DNA of 24,357 bases from the NCBI GenBank assembly GCA_025999115.1, contig BNWW01000037.1:1-24357 (forward strand). The letters run 5' to 3'. This DNA comes from Bacteroidia bacterium. GTDB lineage: Bacteria; Bacteroidota; Bacteroidia; Bacteroidales; Azobacteroidaceae. This document shows, one piece after another, positions 1 through 8,456 of the stretch. The translations under genes and the position numbers were made by a program. Each line of letters opens with the position of its first letter. The first letter of the stretch is position 1. Under the pieces are notes generated by a model that worked only from the letters and a program-made list of their open reading frames with translations, made no database searches and was not told the DNA's origin.

Positions 1-908
1 GCTTTTTTCACTCCTGTTGAATCGTTATAAATCCACAAATCTTTTCCGAACTCCTTCAATTGCGTTTCGATACTGTCTTGCGCATGCTTCAGAGCCTCCG
101 GCTCGCCGCCTGCCTGTTGCCCCAAACTCAGCCCCATCATATTGACGGTTTTCAGAATTTCGCCGGCATACATATTTTTGCGGAAATAATCGTCGAAGGT
201 ATAGGTCATCGTGTTGTTGAAGTTGGACGTCATGAGCATTTCTCGCGAAAGATAGGGACGAATATCGTCGTATTTCAGCCAAAACAGCGGTTCGCTCTGC
301 TTGCCGCCGCCATAAAAATCTTCCTGTACCTGAATCGGACAAATCGCCAGTACATTATTTTGCAAGGTGCCGGTTGCCTGATCAAAAGCATGGCCTTCCT
401 TAATCATGAAAGCGGTAATTTCCGAACTCGGAATATCGCGTTCGTCCACCGTAAAGCGTTCGCCCTGTTTGGTATAGAGCAGTTGCAGGCGTTTCAATAT
501 CGATTCAAAATCGACTTTTTTATCGCCGGTAAAACTTTCTATCTCGTCGTATTTGTAGGCGGTAATTTTGCCGTCGGCTATCAATTTAAATAGCAGGGTA
601 AACAAATTTTGCCGTCCGTTTTGCGGCCTAACCGGATAATATAAGGCCGCGTTGATTTCCTCTTTGGTAACATCCACCTGACGGTAAATGATGCGTTCCC
701 AAATAATGTGCACCGGTTTTTGCGCTTCGGTATCGTTTTTGATTTTCGCCCGTTCCGTCAGATTCAATACTGCCGAAGAATCTTTTTCCGCTACCGGCCG
801 TTGGCGGGTGCGTCGTTGCGGCTGGTTTTGCGCCGTAATTGTTTGTGCGCAAGCGAACAACAATATTAAATTGAAAATTGAAAGTTGAAAATTGAAAATT
901 GTTTTCAT
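1..908 (-). CDS. gldN: GldN/PorN, type IX secretion periplasmic ring protein (3' end off window)
   Basis: An uninterrupted frame runs from the ATG at 908 to the left edge, 302 codons with no stop, so nearly all of the protein is present. The start is supported by AGGA five bases upstream. A signal peptide-like N terminus (residues 1 to about 22, hydrophobic through LILLFACA) is followed by a basic stretch (RRTRQRP), then VHIIWERIIYRQVD, INAALYYPV and the DYFRKNMYAGEI region, which I recognise as GldN/PorN. In known systems GldN forms the periplasmic ring with the lipoprotein GldK at the T9SS outer-membrane complex. It is last of four co-directional genes in the order gldK-L-M-N, 45 bases after gldM. 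Oddity: codons 3 to 13 are made of a 7-bp tandem repeat. LFAC at 17-20 resembles a lipobox, but Phe at -2 is atypical and GldN is not known as a lipoprotein. Confidence 0.93.
   Translation of the reverse strand, partial: MKTIFNFQLSIFNLILLFACAQTITAQNQPQRRTRQRPVAEKDSSAVLNLTERAKIKNDTEAQKPVHIIWERIIYRQVDVTKEEINAALYYPVRPQNGRQNLFTLLFKLIADGKITAYKYDEIESFTGDKKVDFESILKRLQLLYTKQGERFTVDERDIPSSEITAFMIKEGHAFDQATGTLQNNVLAICPIQVQEDFYGGGKQSEPLFWLKYDDIRPYLSREMLMTSNFNNTMTYTFDDYFRKNMYAGEILKTVNMMGLSLGQQAGGEPEALKHAQDSIETQLKEFGKDLWIYNDSTGVKK
868..901. repeat. 7-bp tandem repeat inside gldN codons 3-13
   Basis: On the plus strand TTGAAAA, TTGAAAG, TTGAAAA, TTGAAAA and TTG follow each other without gaps from 871 to 901, with AAA before them. 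It lies inside the gldN frame and encodes the start of the signal peptide. Seven is not a multiple of three, so loss or gain of one unit would shift the frame. Confidence 0.9.
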
Positions 909-953
909 TCGTTTCCTGTTTCTTTTGAACTCATCACTCATAATTCATCACTT

Positions 954-2519
954 TTAATTTATTCTGATGTCCATCGGCGCCGTCAAAGTCCGTTCAACAC
1001 CGTCGGGACCTCTTACCACGATATTGCTGATTAACACCGTTTGTCCTTTTTGCAATCCCCGTATTGCATCTTTTTGCTGTTCCGAAAGCCGCGCTCCGTC
1101 GGAAGGCGTTGAAATACGGAAACCCATGCTGTCGAATTTTACCAAATCGAAACGCAAAACATTGAAACTGATGTCGAGAATGCCATCGTCCATTGCTGCA
1201 CGCAGAACATCAACGGCCACCAAAGCGGCTTTTGCCAAAGGCTTTGAACCTTTGTAACGTTCGCTGTTGCCGTCGGGCTTGGTAATGTTGATATAGGGAG
1301 CCGGATCGGGCAAAGGACGTACACGGAAGGTATTCCGCGCCATTTCCTGATTGCGGCCGCCCATTTTCGCGGTAACGGCAATCACGGCTTCGGCGCCCAA
1401 TTTCGGTGTTGCCACCCAAATATCGTTGCTTTTCCGGGTCAATGTTCCGTTGGAAATCGTGGCCGTAACATTCTGGCTCGCCACGCCCGGAACGGCGATT
1501 TGTATTTCGTTGCCGATACCAGCGTACAGCACATTCATCAAAACCGGAGCGATGGTGGCGCTGGGTTGGACGACAAAATATTCTGTTGAAAATTCCTGAC
1601 GGAACGAGGAGCCGTCCCTGCTTTGCATTTCCACGTATCCGCGTACCGGAAAGGTTCCTGTTGAACCGGTTCCCGTTACAAATAAGCCCTCGGCTTCGTC
1701 AGGCAAAAAGTTGCCGTTGACAAATACTTTCGGGCGTTGGGTGGAATCTTGCGCCAAAAGTCCGATTTGTGCGCGGTAAGGCGTTCCCCGCATCACGGTT
1801 TGCGCTTCGGGAATCACGAAAGCGTCTAATTTGTTTACCCGATAGTCCATTACGTCGATATTTTTGACTAAATCGGTCAATACCTCTCCTTCTGCGTAGC
1901 GAATATCGTTCTGCAACTTGGTCAGCAAGGTAACGGCGGCAGCCATCGGCATGTGCCAAAACATCGATTCTTCCCAAGTTTGCTTGTTGGCTTTTGCGGA
2001 TTCGGAAGGTTGGGTGCTCAAATTGTTTTCGATAATGTTTTTAATGGAGGGATTGGTAACCAGCGAAGCCACGTATTCGCGGTAAGCATCAATATCCTGT
2101 TTCAATTTACCGGCGTAGTTCTTACCGCGTTCAAACATCACTTCGTAGGCGGCATTCAGGTCGTCGGGATGTTTCATCTGCTCGGGATTGCCTTCTTTGC
2201 CATCGGCTTCGATAACAATCCGTTGTTTGAGTTCCTGAATATAATTGAAAAGCGAATCGGTTTGCACTTTTACGCGGGCGCCTTTATCGTACCATTCCTG
2301 CGCTTTCTCCGGATTGGTTTTTTGATATTCGGCCAAATCGCTGAAAATTTGGTCGTTATGATGTGAAGAGGCTTTAACGGAACGCAACATGGTTGCTTCC
2401 ACTAAGGCAAAACCGTCCAACACCTCGGACGAAACGTTGAGGGCGAGCATTGCGATGAACACCAGATACATCAGGTTGATCATCTTTTGCCTTGGGGAAT
2501 TTGCGCTGTTTGAGGCCAT
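954..2519 (-). CDS. gldM: GldM/PorM, T9SS and gliding motor periplasmic shaft subunit
   Basis: 521 aa. The N terminus SPRQKMINLMYLVFIAMLAL is the family hallmark: a short cytoplasmic tail with basic residues, then one membrane helix at about residues 13-30. The rest is periplasmic, with a helical first domain (to about residue 220) and later beta-rich domains (for example VMRGTPYRAQIGLLAQD), ending GVERTLTAPMDIRIN. In characterised systems the GldL/GldM complex in the inner membrane turns proton flow into movement, and the GldM periplasmic shaft reaches the GldK/GldN ring. Length fits the family. It lies 51 bases after gldL and 45 bases before gldN, both gaps filled with AT-rich repeat sequence and no promoter-like box that I see, so it is probably in one transcript with them. 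Confidence 0.97.
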   Translation of the reverse strand: MASNSANSPRQKMINLMYLVFIAMLALNVSSEVLDGFALVEATMLRSVKASSHHNDQIFSDLAEYQKTNPEKAQEWYDKGARVKVQTDSLFNYIQELKQRIVIEADGKEGNPEQMKHPDDLNAAYEVMFERGKNYAGKLKQDIDAYREYVASLVTNPSIKNIIENNLSTQPSESAKANKQTWEESMFWHMPMAAAVTLLTKLQNDIRYAEGEVLTDLVKNIDVMDYRVNKLDAFVIPEAQTVMRGTPYRAQIGLLAQDSTQRPKVFVNGNFLPDEAEGLFVTGTGSTGTFPVRGYVEMQSRDGSSFRQEFSTEYFVVQPSATIAPVLMNVLYAGIGNEIQIAVPGVASQNVTATISNGTLTRKSNDIWVATPKLGAEAVIAVTAKMGGRNQEMARNTFRVRPLPDPAPYINITKPDGNSERYKGSKPLAKAALVAVDVLRAAMDDGILDISFNVLRFDLVKFDSMGFRISTPSDGARLSEQQKDAIRGLQKGQTVLISNIVVRGPDGVERTLTAPMDIRIN

Positions 2520-2570
2520 ATTTTTGAATTACGAATTAAAAATTACGAAATAACATTCGCCATTAGGCAA

Positions 2571-3626
2571 TTACGAATTGGATGGAGGATTTTGCGGTTG
2601 ATACGGATTGGGATTGAAGCCGCCGAAACCGGGGTTGTTGCCGCCTGCACCATACGCATTCATCGTCATCGCATTGAGCAAGCGGTTGTAAACGCCGTTG
2701 AGGGCGTGCAACTGTTGCGCCATTTTTTCGGTTTCTGTCCGGAAAACCGAACTGTCTACTATCGAACTTTCGTATAAATCCTTGATCCGCGTCAAGCCCG
2801 AACTGATCCGTTCGATGGAGTCGATTTGCGAACTGATGCTTTTCAACTGGATTTCGTAAATCGTATTCAAGCCCTGTATATTGCGATTCAGGTTTTCCAT
2901 TTGCTGGACATATCCGCGCGACGAATTGCTGATGCCGTCGGAATTGTCGGTAATACACTTATAGGAATTGAGCAACACATCCGAAACATCGGTCAAATTG
3001 TTTGTAACCGAACTGAAACGTTTCATGTCTTCCGACATGACTGCGATTTGTTCGAGATACTGTTGCGTGGCATCGGTCATTTCAGTCATTTTGGCCAACT
3101 GATCGGCGGCCGAGGCCATTTTCTTGATGCTTTCGGTCAGCGCGTTGCTGTCTTCTTCCGAGATATTGACGGCGTTGGGGATGCCGAACGACTGTTGAAC
3201 CTGTCCCGGAGTCAGATTGGCTACGGCTTCCGAGGTTGCCGCCGGAGCGTTGCCGCCGTCGCCGAAATATCCGCCGCCGATAACTACGGTTCCACCCGAA
3301 CCTTCGGCAATCACACCGTTTCCGCCGCCATTGAAGTTCGGACGGTCTTCCTCATCGTTTGTATCCAAAACAGGGAACACACGTTCCCAATGGACATCTT
3401 TCGCAGGAGCGTCCAAGCCCGACAAAAAGAATACGATAAATTCAATTGACAACCCCAGGGTAATCAAAAAACTCCCCAGCCCCCACGGCCAATGTTCCAA
3501 TTTTGCCAATGCTCCTATCACCACGATTGAGGCTCCCCAGCTATAGCAAACATGAAAAAACCGTTTGCCTTGCTCGCCGGATAAAAACTTCTCTACAAAG
3601 TTTTTGTATCTTCTTTTAAAACCCAT
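2571..3626 (-). CDS. gldL: GldL/PorL, T9SS and gliding motor inner-membrane subunit
   Basis: 351 aa. Two membrane helices at about residues 26-42 and 50-70, then a long soluble part. The region HWPWGLGSFLITLGLSIEFI is typical of GldL, with Glu62 in the middle of helix 2. A buried glutamate there is reported to be needed for proton-driven function in Flavobacterium GldL; equating it with Glu62 is my inference. The cytoplasmic part begins with a glycine-rich stretch (about residues 98-128), continues as a helical, probably coiled-coil segment (about 140-325), and ends in an Asn/Pro/Gly-rich tail (NPNPYQPQNPPSNS). It is the second gene of the operon, 38 bases after gldK. Confidence 0.96.
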   Translation of the reverse strand: MGFKRRYKNFVEKFLSGEQGKRFFHVCYSWGASIVVIGALAKLEHWPWGLGSFLITLGLSIEFIVFFLSGLDAPAKDVHWERVFPVLDTNDEEDRPNFNGGGNGVIAEGSGGTVVIGGGYFGDGGNAPAATSEAVANLTPGQVQQSFGIPNAVNISEEDSNALTESIKKMASAADQLAKMTEMTDATQQYLEQIAVMSEDMKRFSSVTNNLTDVSDVLLNSYKCITDNSDGISNSSRGYVQQMENLNRNIQGLNTIYEIQLKSISSQIDSIERISSGLTRIKDLYESSIVDSSVFRTETEKMAQQLHALNGVYNRLLNAMTMNAYGAGGNNPGFGGFNPNPYQPQNPPSNS

Positions 3627-3628
3627 TT

Positions 3629-3662
3629 TTTAAGTTATGAATTATTAGTTATGAATTATGAA
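3629..3662. repeat. AT-rich heptamer repeat in the gldK-gldL gap
   Basis: Units close to TTATGAA recur (TTATGAA, TTATTAG, TTATGAA, TTATGAA) and fill almost the whole 38-base gap between gldK and gldL. Similar units occur at 927-957, 2524-2580 (ATTACGA type) and 10166-10190. Direct reading shows the repeat; its function is unknown. Confidence 0.75.
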
Positions 3663-3664
3663 TA

Positions 3665-5116
3665 TTATCTCTTTCCCTTGGAACAGCCCGAGTATGAGCG
3701 AACGCAACGGAACCCGATATACGACCGCTGTTCGTTTTGATATTCAAACGAGCGAATATCGGAACGGATGTATTGGCCTACGTCTTTCCACGAACCGCCA
3801 CGGATGACTTTTTTCTTCATCGCGTAGGGATCTTCTTTCGCTGCATTGTAAACATATTGCGGATTGATGTCGTTCATGATTTCGGGGCCGGATTCTAAAT
3901 AGGCGGTGGAAGTCCATTCGGCCACATTGCCCGCCATATCATACAGGCCGAACTCGTTGGGTGCGAACGAAGCCACGCGCGAAGTAATCAGATAACAGTC
4001 CTGCGTGTAATTACCGTCGCCCGGCTTGAAGTTTCCGAGAAAGCAGTCTTTATCGCCTACGGGTGTTTCCTGTCGCCACGGATATTTACTTTCGGATTTA
4101 CCGCTGCGGGCGGCGTATTCAAATTCGGTTTCGGTGGGCAAGCGGTAGGGTTCGACCATCGAACGTTGTGCGCCGCTTAGCGAACGTTTCAGATAATCGG
4201 TTCGCCACGCGCAAAAGGCTCGCGCCTGTTCCCACGAAACACCCACGACCGGATAATCGTCGAAACACGGGAAATTGAAATACTGACGCATGTAGGGTTC
4301 ATTGTAGGCATTCGGGAAATCGTTGATCCAAACCGTTTCGTCGGGATAAATATTGATGATATACGAATTTAAAAAATCCCAGATTCCGCTTAACGGGCGG
4401 GTAATGGTTTCGGAAATGATTTTCCCGTCTTCAGTCACGTATGCCGTGTCTTTGGAAATCATGATTACCTCGTCGGGGTCAACCACAATATCGGTGTTGC
4501 GCACCCGCTTGGCCGGATCCATTTGATTACGGCGCAAGGCGTAACCGGTTTCATCGAAAATCGAATAACGATAAATCATCCGGTCGGGGTCTAATTTGCT
4601 TTCGCGGGTAATGGGGTTGGTCCAGTTTACGCTGTTGATGGCGCGGAGTTCGTCTTCGGTAGCCCGTTTTTCAGTCGGAACCGGTCGTTTCCAGTCCAGA
4701 ACGGCCGGTTCAATAGGATTGCCGTCTTTATCTTCCGTGATTTTGAAGAGTTCGTTTCCGCCGAAAGCAGGGTCGTAGAGGCGTTCGCGGATAATCGAGT
4801 CGCGCACCCAATAGACGAACTGGCGGTATTCGGCGTTGGTAATTTCCGTTTCGTCCATCCAGAAATTGTCGATGGAAATGTTTTTGGCATTTTTGAACAA
4901 GCCCCAAGCCGTATCGTTTTCGGCAAGGCCCATCGCGAAAGAGCCGCGCTTAATCAAGACCATGCCATAAGGATTCGGTTCGCTCCACGACTGAGCGCCT
5001 ACGCCTACCAATTCGCCGCCGTCGCCCCCGGCTGGCTTGCTGCATGAAATACACAAAATAAGGCAGCAGATGAGAAGGACACCCTGTACTTTTTTTATTG
5101 CTTTTATCTTTACCAT
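3665..5116 (-). CDS. gldK: GldK/PorK, T9SS outer-membrane ring lipoprotein
   Basis: 483 aa. The N terminus is a lipoprotein-type signal: a basic start, a hydrophobic stretch, then CIS before Cys25 (the -3 residue is Cys, not the usual Leu). Residues about 50-475 form a formylglycine-generating-enzyme/sulfatase-modifying-factor-like fold, shown by MVLIKRGSFAMG, NAEYRQFVYWVRDS, PVVGVSWEQARAFCAWR, RLPTETEFEYAARSG, GLYDMAGNVAEWTS, VIRGGSW and a C-terminal GFRCVRS. In GldK/PorK this fold is structural and builds the ring with GldN. It is first of the four genes; the usual porP/sprF gene is not directly upstream, where an IS remnant lies instead. The promoter is probably the TATCTTTG box 56 bases upstream. 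Confidence 0.95.
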   Translation of the reverse strand: MVKIKAIKKVQGVLLICCLILCISCSKPAGGDGGELVGVGAQSWSEPNPYGMVLIKRGSFAMGLAENDTAWGLFKNAKNISIDNFWMDETEITNAEYRQFVYWVRDSIIRERLYDPAFGGNELFKITEDKDGNPIEPAVLDWKRPVPTEKRATEDELRAINSVNWTNPITRESKLDPDRMIYRYSIFDETGYALRRNQMDPAKRVRNTDIVVDPDEVIMISKDTAYVTEDGKIISETITRPLSGIWDFLNSYIINIYPDETVWINDFPNAYNEPYMRQYFNFPCFDDYPVVGVSWEQARAFCAWRTDYLKRSLSGAQRSMVEPYRLPTETEFEYAARSGKSESKYPWRQETPVGDKDCFLGNFKPGDGNYTQDCYLITSRVASFAPNEFGLYDMAGNVAEWTSTAYLESGPEIMNDINPQYVYNAAKEDPYAMKKKVIRGGSWKDVGQYIRSDIRSFEYQNEQRSYIGFRCVRSYSGCSKGKR

Positions 5117-5171
5117 TATATATTATTAAAATCAATAATAAATCAAGAGAAAAATTAAAACTTAACGAGTG

Positions 5172-5179
5172 CAAAGATA
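5172..5179 (-). promoter_or_regulatory. Probable gldKLMN promoter -7 box
   Basis: Read on the minus strand the box is TATCTTTG followed by CAC, matching the Bacteroidota sigma-ABfr -7 consensus TAnnTTTG. It lies 56 bases before the gldK ATG. A -33 TTG at the ideal distance is missing; the nearest TTG ends only 13 bases upstream, so the match is partial. It sits between gldK and the IS remnant, so the remnant does not separate the operon from this promoter. Confidence 0.55.
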
Positions 5180-5425
5180 TTCTTTCCTGTATCAATATAG
5201 GATAAATTATGTTTCAGAGAGGGATATATGATTATTTACAGTGTAAAATGAAACATCATGCGATGCTCTTAGCGTATTGTTTAACGACTATCAGGAGATT
5301 CCTCCCTTCGGTAGCACGACACTCTCACCCTCCAACCCCAAAGGGAATGTCCAGCCCACTTCGGTCATAGCCGTCAGGCTAATCAATCTAAGTATCAGTA
5401 TATCAGGATGTAATAATTAAAATAG
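5180..5425. other. Gene-free debris between the gldK promoter and the IS remnant
   Basis: I find no gene or structured RNA here. The stretch is a patchwork: AT-rich to about 5275, then a more GC-rich block (5291-5390) with GGAGATTCCTCCCTTCGG and CCCTCCAACCCCAAAGGGA, which look like worn copies of dispersed extragenic repeats, then AT-rich again. The former 5' half of the transposase is expected near 5200-5425, but I cannot read it in any frame. Confidence 0.5.
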
Positions 5426-6128
5426 TGTTGTCTGCCATGCAAAATCAATACTGCAATTCCTCTTTATCAAGGAAGTTTATTGGATAGCTTCCATCATGTC
5501 CGCATCAAGGATTCGACCAAATTCAAAATTCCGGACATGCTGCAAGGGCATTATAAATGTGGAGGAGGGAGATTTAATTATCCGTGATTCAGGTTACTAC
5601 TCATTAGATGTTTTTCAAACCTTCAATGACAAACACAGTTATTTTCTAAGCCGGTATTATACCCGCACCTGTGTTTTTTACAAGGATGGTTCCCGAATCT
5701 GTTTTCAAAAACTCTACGCCAATATGAAGAAAAAAGGCATGCGCCAACAGGAAATGGAGGTATATCTTGGCAACGAACACCGGTTGCCGGTGCGTATGTT
5801 GCTTATTCCTGTCTGCGGTCAAGTCTGTGAAAAACGGGTTCGGGACAGAAAAAAAGAACAGAAAAAACGGGGAGGACAGATGAGCGCAGAAATGATTTAT
5901 CCGGTTTACAAACTTCGCTGGCAAATAGAGTTAATGTTCAAGCATTGGAAATCCCTGTTTTGTATTCACAAGGCGGGAAAGATGAAAGAAGAACGCTATT
6001 TGTATTTACTGTATGCTAAATTGATGTTAGCAGCCATTAACTTGCAAATTCTTTGTGTGTTCAGTATAATATGTGTATATTTGCAGAATAAGAGCGGGAC
6101 AGTTTTTCGTACAAAACCATCCTGCTGA
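5426..6128 (+). pseudogene. Decayed IS4-type DDE transposase
   Basis: Two frames together give an IS4-family (DDE_Tnp_1) transposase. From 5426 to about 5570 one frame reads SLLDSFHHVRIKDSTKFKIP, with the first catalytic Asp in KDST, and stops at 5587. The second frame, open from 5496, joins near 5560-5572 and reads EEGDLIIRDSGYYSL, with the second Asp, through to YKLRWQIELMFKHWK. That is a complete Y-(2)-R-(3)-E-(6)-K signature with the catalytic Glu. The spacer normally found between the two Asp motifs (about 50 residues in relatives, from memory) is absent, so an internal deletion with frame change is likely. The N-terminal part is also missing; a TAG at 5423 closes the frame. No terminal inverted repeats or target duplication are evident. 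It is almost certainly inactive. Confidence 0.85.
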
Positions 6129-6157
6129 ATTAAAAAATCAAAAACAGTAGTTATTGA

Positions 6158-8245
6158 TTACCCGTTCATCGAAATCAAAAATTCTTCGTTGCTGAACGTT
6201 TTTTCCATCCGGTCTTTTACAAATTCCATGGCTTCGAGGCTGTTCATATCGGACAGATATTTACGGAGAATCCACATCCGGTTCACGGTGTCGCGGTCTT
6301 GCAATAAATCGTCGCGACGAGTGCTAGAAGCCACAATGTCTACTGCCGGATAAATCCGTTTGTTCGACAATTTGCGGTCTAACTGCAATTCCATATTGCC
6401 GGTACCTTTAAATTCTTCAAAAATCACATCGTCCATTTTGGAACCGGTTTCGGTCAATGCGGTGGCGATAATCGTGAGCGAACCGCCGTTTTCGATGTTG
6501 CGCGCCGCTCCGAAGAAACGTTTGGGTTTTTGCAAAGCGTTGGCGTCCACACCTCCCGAAAGCACTTTTCCGGATGCCGGTTGAACGGTGTTATATGCTC
6601 TGGCTAAACGAGTTATCGAATCTAAAAGGATAACAACATCGTGTCCGCATTCCACCATTCGTTTGGCTTTGTTTAATACGATGTCGGCGATTTTCACATG
6701 GCGTTCGGCCGGTTCGTCGAAAGTAGATGCGATGACTTCGGCATCCACGCTCCGTTGCATATCGGTTACTTCTTCGGGACGTTCGTCAATTAAGAGAACA
6801 ATCATATATACTTCGGGATGATTCCATGCAATTGAATTGGCTATATCTTTCAATAACATGGTTTTACCTGTTTTTGGTTGGGCAACGATCAATCCGCGTT
6901 GGCCTTTTCCGATGGGCGAAAACAAATCCACGACGCGCGGCGATAGTTTGTCGATGACTTTCGGACTCAAACTGCGCACCAAATGAAATTTTTCGTCGGG
7001 AAAAAGCGGTGTTAAATGGTCGAACGGTACGCGATCGCGCACTTCTTCGGGCGATAATCCGTTGATAAAATCGACTTTCACCAAGGGGAAGAATTTTTCA
7101 CCTTCTTTCGGCGGACGAATGGGGCCTTCTACTACGTCGCCTGTTTTCAATCCGAATAATTTGATTTGCGATTGCGAAACATAAATGTCATCGGCTGAAG
7201 ACAAATAATTATAGTCGGCCGAACGTAAAAATCCGTAACCTTCCTGAATGATTTCCAGCACGCCACGACCGGTTAAAATACCGTCGAAATCAAACGTGCG
7301 GGTCTTCTGTTGCTGTTGCTGTAGGTTTGGATTTTCGTTTCCGTTATTATTGTTGTTATTATTATTTCCGTTGTTGTTCGGATTGTTGTTGTTTGTTTGA
7401 TTTTTATTCGGGTTATTGTTATTATTATTGTTGTTGTTCGGGTTATTATTTTGTTTTTTATTGCCGGGTTGGGGCAGATTAGGTTTGGTAAACAACACCT
7501 GATCCATTACACTGTTTACCGTCGGACTGTGGCGGAACACTATTTTTTTCGGATTCGGCATTTCTTCGCTTGGGACGGTTTGTTGAGCTTGCTGCGGTTG
7601 TTCGGTTGTGGTTGCTGTTGCCGGTGGTGTTTCGGGCGTGGCTGCTACCGGTTCGGGTTGTTTTTCCGATTGTGAGAAAAGCGAATCCAGAGTTGCCGGA
7701 GGCGTTTTAGAAGCCGGCCCCGTTGTTTTATCGTAAGCCGGAATATTGACTTGCATGGGCGATGTGATGCGTTCGCGTTTTTTACGCGCGTTCGGTTTAT
7801 CTGTATCTTCGTTTTCTTTGTTGGCCGGTGCGGAGGTAACCTCGGATGCTGCCGGAGCCTGTTCTTCTGCTACTTCTTTCTTAGCCGGTTTGAAGCCCGG
7901 TTTCCGTCCCCGTTTTTTCTTTTCAGGCGCTTCGGTTACTTCCGTCGCTTCGTTTATTTCTATAATGGGTTCCACAACAGGCGTTTTTGCTTTTTCTTCC
8001 GTTTTTTTCTTCGGGTTGTTGTTCGTTTTATTATTGTGAAGCCGTTTATTCCGGCGACTTTCCCCCGCATTCGGGTTATTGGCAAGTTGGATGGCGGCGT
8101 TTACGATGGCTTGTTCGTCCAAAATTTGGTAAATCAAATCGTCTTTTGCTAATTTTTCTACTTTGGATAATCCGAGTTCTTTGGCTAAAGCGATTAGTGC
8201 GCTTAATTCCATCTCTCTGAGTTGCAAGATGTTATATTTCTGCAT
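6158..8245 (-). CDS. rho: Transcription termination factor Rho with Asn-rich disordered insertion
   Basis: 695 aa, far longer than E. coli Rho (419 aa). Domains: an N-terminal helical Rho_N domain (about 1-50), a long low-complexity insertion (about 55-315), a cold-shock-like RNA-binding domain (about 320-405, [17 protein letters not shown]), then the ATPase. Walker A is AQPKTGKT at 455-462 and Walker B VVILLD at 537-542, followed by the secondary RNA-binding loops ([20 protein letters not shown], and [20 protein letters not shown]). The insertion contains basic patches including KKKRGRKPG (109-117), an AT-hook-like motif, Pro/Ala/Thr/Gln-rich stretches, and residues 261-310 in which 33 of 50 are Asn. 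Rho ends transcription by moving along RNA as a hexamer. It has its own divergent promoter. Confidence 0.97.
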   Translation of the reverse strand: MQKYNILQLREMELSALIALAKELGLSKVEKLAKDDLIYQILDEQAIVNAAIQLANNPNAGESRRNKRLHNNKTNNNPKKKTEEKAKTPVVEPIIEINEATEVTEAPEKKKRGRKPGFKPAKKEVAEEQAPAASEVTSAPANKENEDTDKPNARKKRERITSPMQVNIPAYDKTTGPASKTPPATLDSLFSQSEKQPEPVAATPETPPATATTTEQPQQAQQTVPSEEMPNPKKIVFRHSPTVNSVMDQVLFTKPNLPQPGNKKQNNNPNNNNNNNNNPNKNQTNNNNPNNNGNNNNNNNNGNENPNLQQQQQKTRTFDFDGILTGRGVLEIIQEGYGFLRSADYNYLSSADDIYVSQSQIKLFGLKTGDVVEGPIRPPKEGEKFFPLVKVDFINGLSPEEVRDRVPFDHLTPLFPDEKFHLVRSLSPKVIDKLSPRVVDLFSPIGKGQRGLIVAQPKTGKTMLLKDIANSIAWNHPEVYMIVLLIDERPEEVTDMQRSVDAEVIASTFDEPAERHVKIADIVLNKAKRMVECGHDVVILLDSITRLARAYNTVQPASGKVLSGGVDANALQKPKRFFGAARNIENGGSLTIIATALTETGSKMDDVIFEEFKGTGNMELQLDRKLSNKRIYPAVDIVASSTRRDDLLQDRDTVNRMWILRKYLSDMNSLEAMEFVKDRMEKTFSNEEFLISMNG
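7316..7465. repeat. GTT/ATT triplet tract encoding the Rho Asn-rich segment
   Basis: A low-complexity tract of GTT and ATT triplets (AAC/AAT codons on the coding strand), broken by a few Pro, Gly, Lys, Thr and Gln codons. Mixed AAT/AAC use means it is not one perfect microsatellite, but several short pure runs could slip in steps of three without breaking the frame. Confidence 0.85.
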
Positions 8246-8354
8246 AAGAATAGATAAATATGTATTAAATTCTTTTTATATTGAAAAAATAGAATGGGTA
8301 AAATTCGGCATACAGATGATGATACGAATGAATCACGTAGTCGTTTTTCGGGTG

Positions 8355-8384
8355 CAAAGATACGATGTTTTTTGGGAATGGCAA
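8355..8384 (-). promoter_or_regulatory. rho promoter (-33 TTG, 19-bp spacer, -7 TATCTTTG)
   Basis: On the minus strand, TTG at 8384-8382 is followed after exactly 19 bases by TATCTTTG at 8362-8355 and then CACC. This is a near-ideal Bacteroidota sigma-ABfr promoter. It predicts an rho leader of roughly 100 bases before the ATG at 8245. I see no clear attenuator in the leader, although rho leaders are autoregulated in other bacteria. Confidence 0.75.
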
Positions 8385-8398
8385 GGGATTTTGGAAAA

Positions 8399-8433
8399 TT
8401 TGCTCGTTATCTGAAATAAATTCCGTAAATTTG
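8399..8433 (+). promoter_or_regulatory. glnS promoter (-33 TTTG, -7 TAAATTTG)
   Basis: TTTG at 8399-8402 and TAAATTTG at 8426-8433 are separated by 23 bases, a few more than the usual 19 or so. The box is followed by CACTCCG and lies 23 bases before the glnS ATG. It is back-to-back with the rho promoter; the two -33 elements are only about 15 bases apart. Confidence 0.6.
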
Positions 8434-8456
8434 CACTCCGATTTTAAAAACGAATT

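Noticed and set aside
1..908. Possible frameshifted gldN, since only short open frames appear on the minus strand here
   Set aside because: Reading codon by codon from the ATG at 908 gives one uninterrupted frame to the window edge. The gene is simply cut off at its 3' end.
868..957. CRISPR-like array
   Set aside because: The units are 7 bases without spacers; this is a simple tandem repeat.
5496..6128. An intact small transposase of 210 aa
   Set aside because: It lacks the first catalytic Asp, which is found upstream in another frame; the gene is a remnant.
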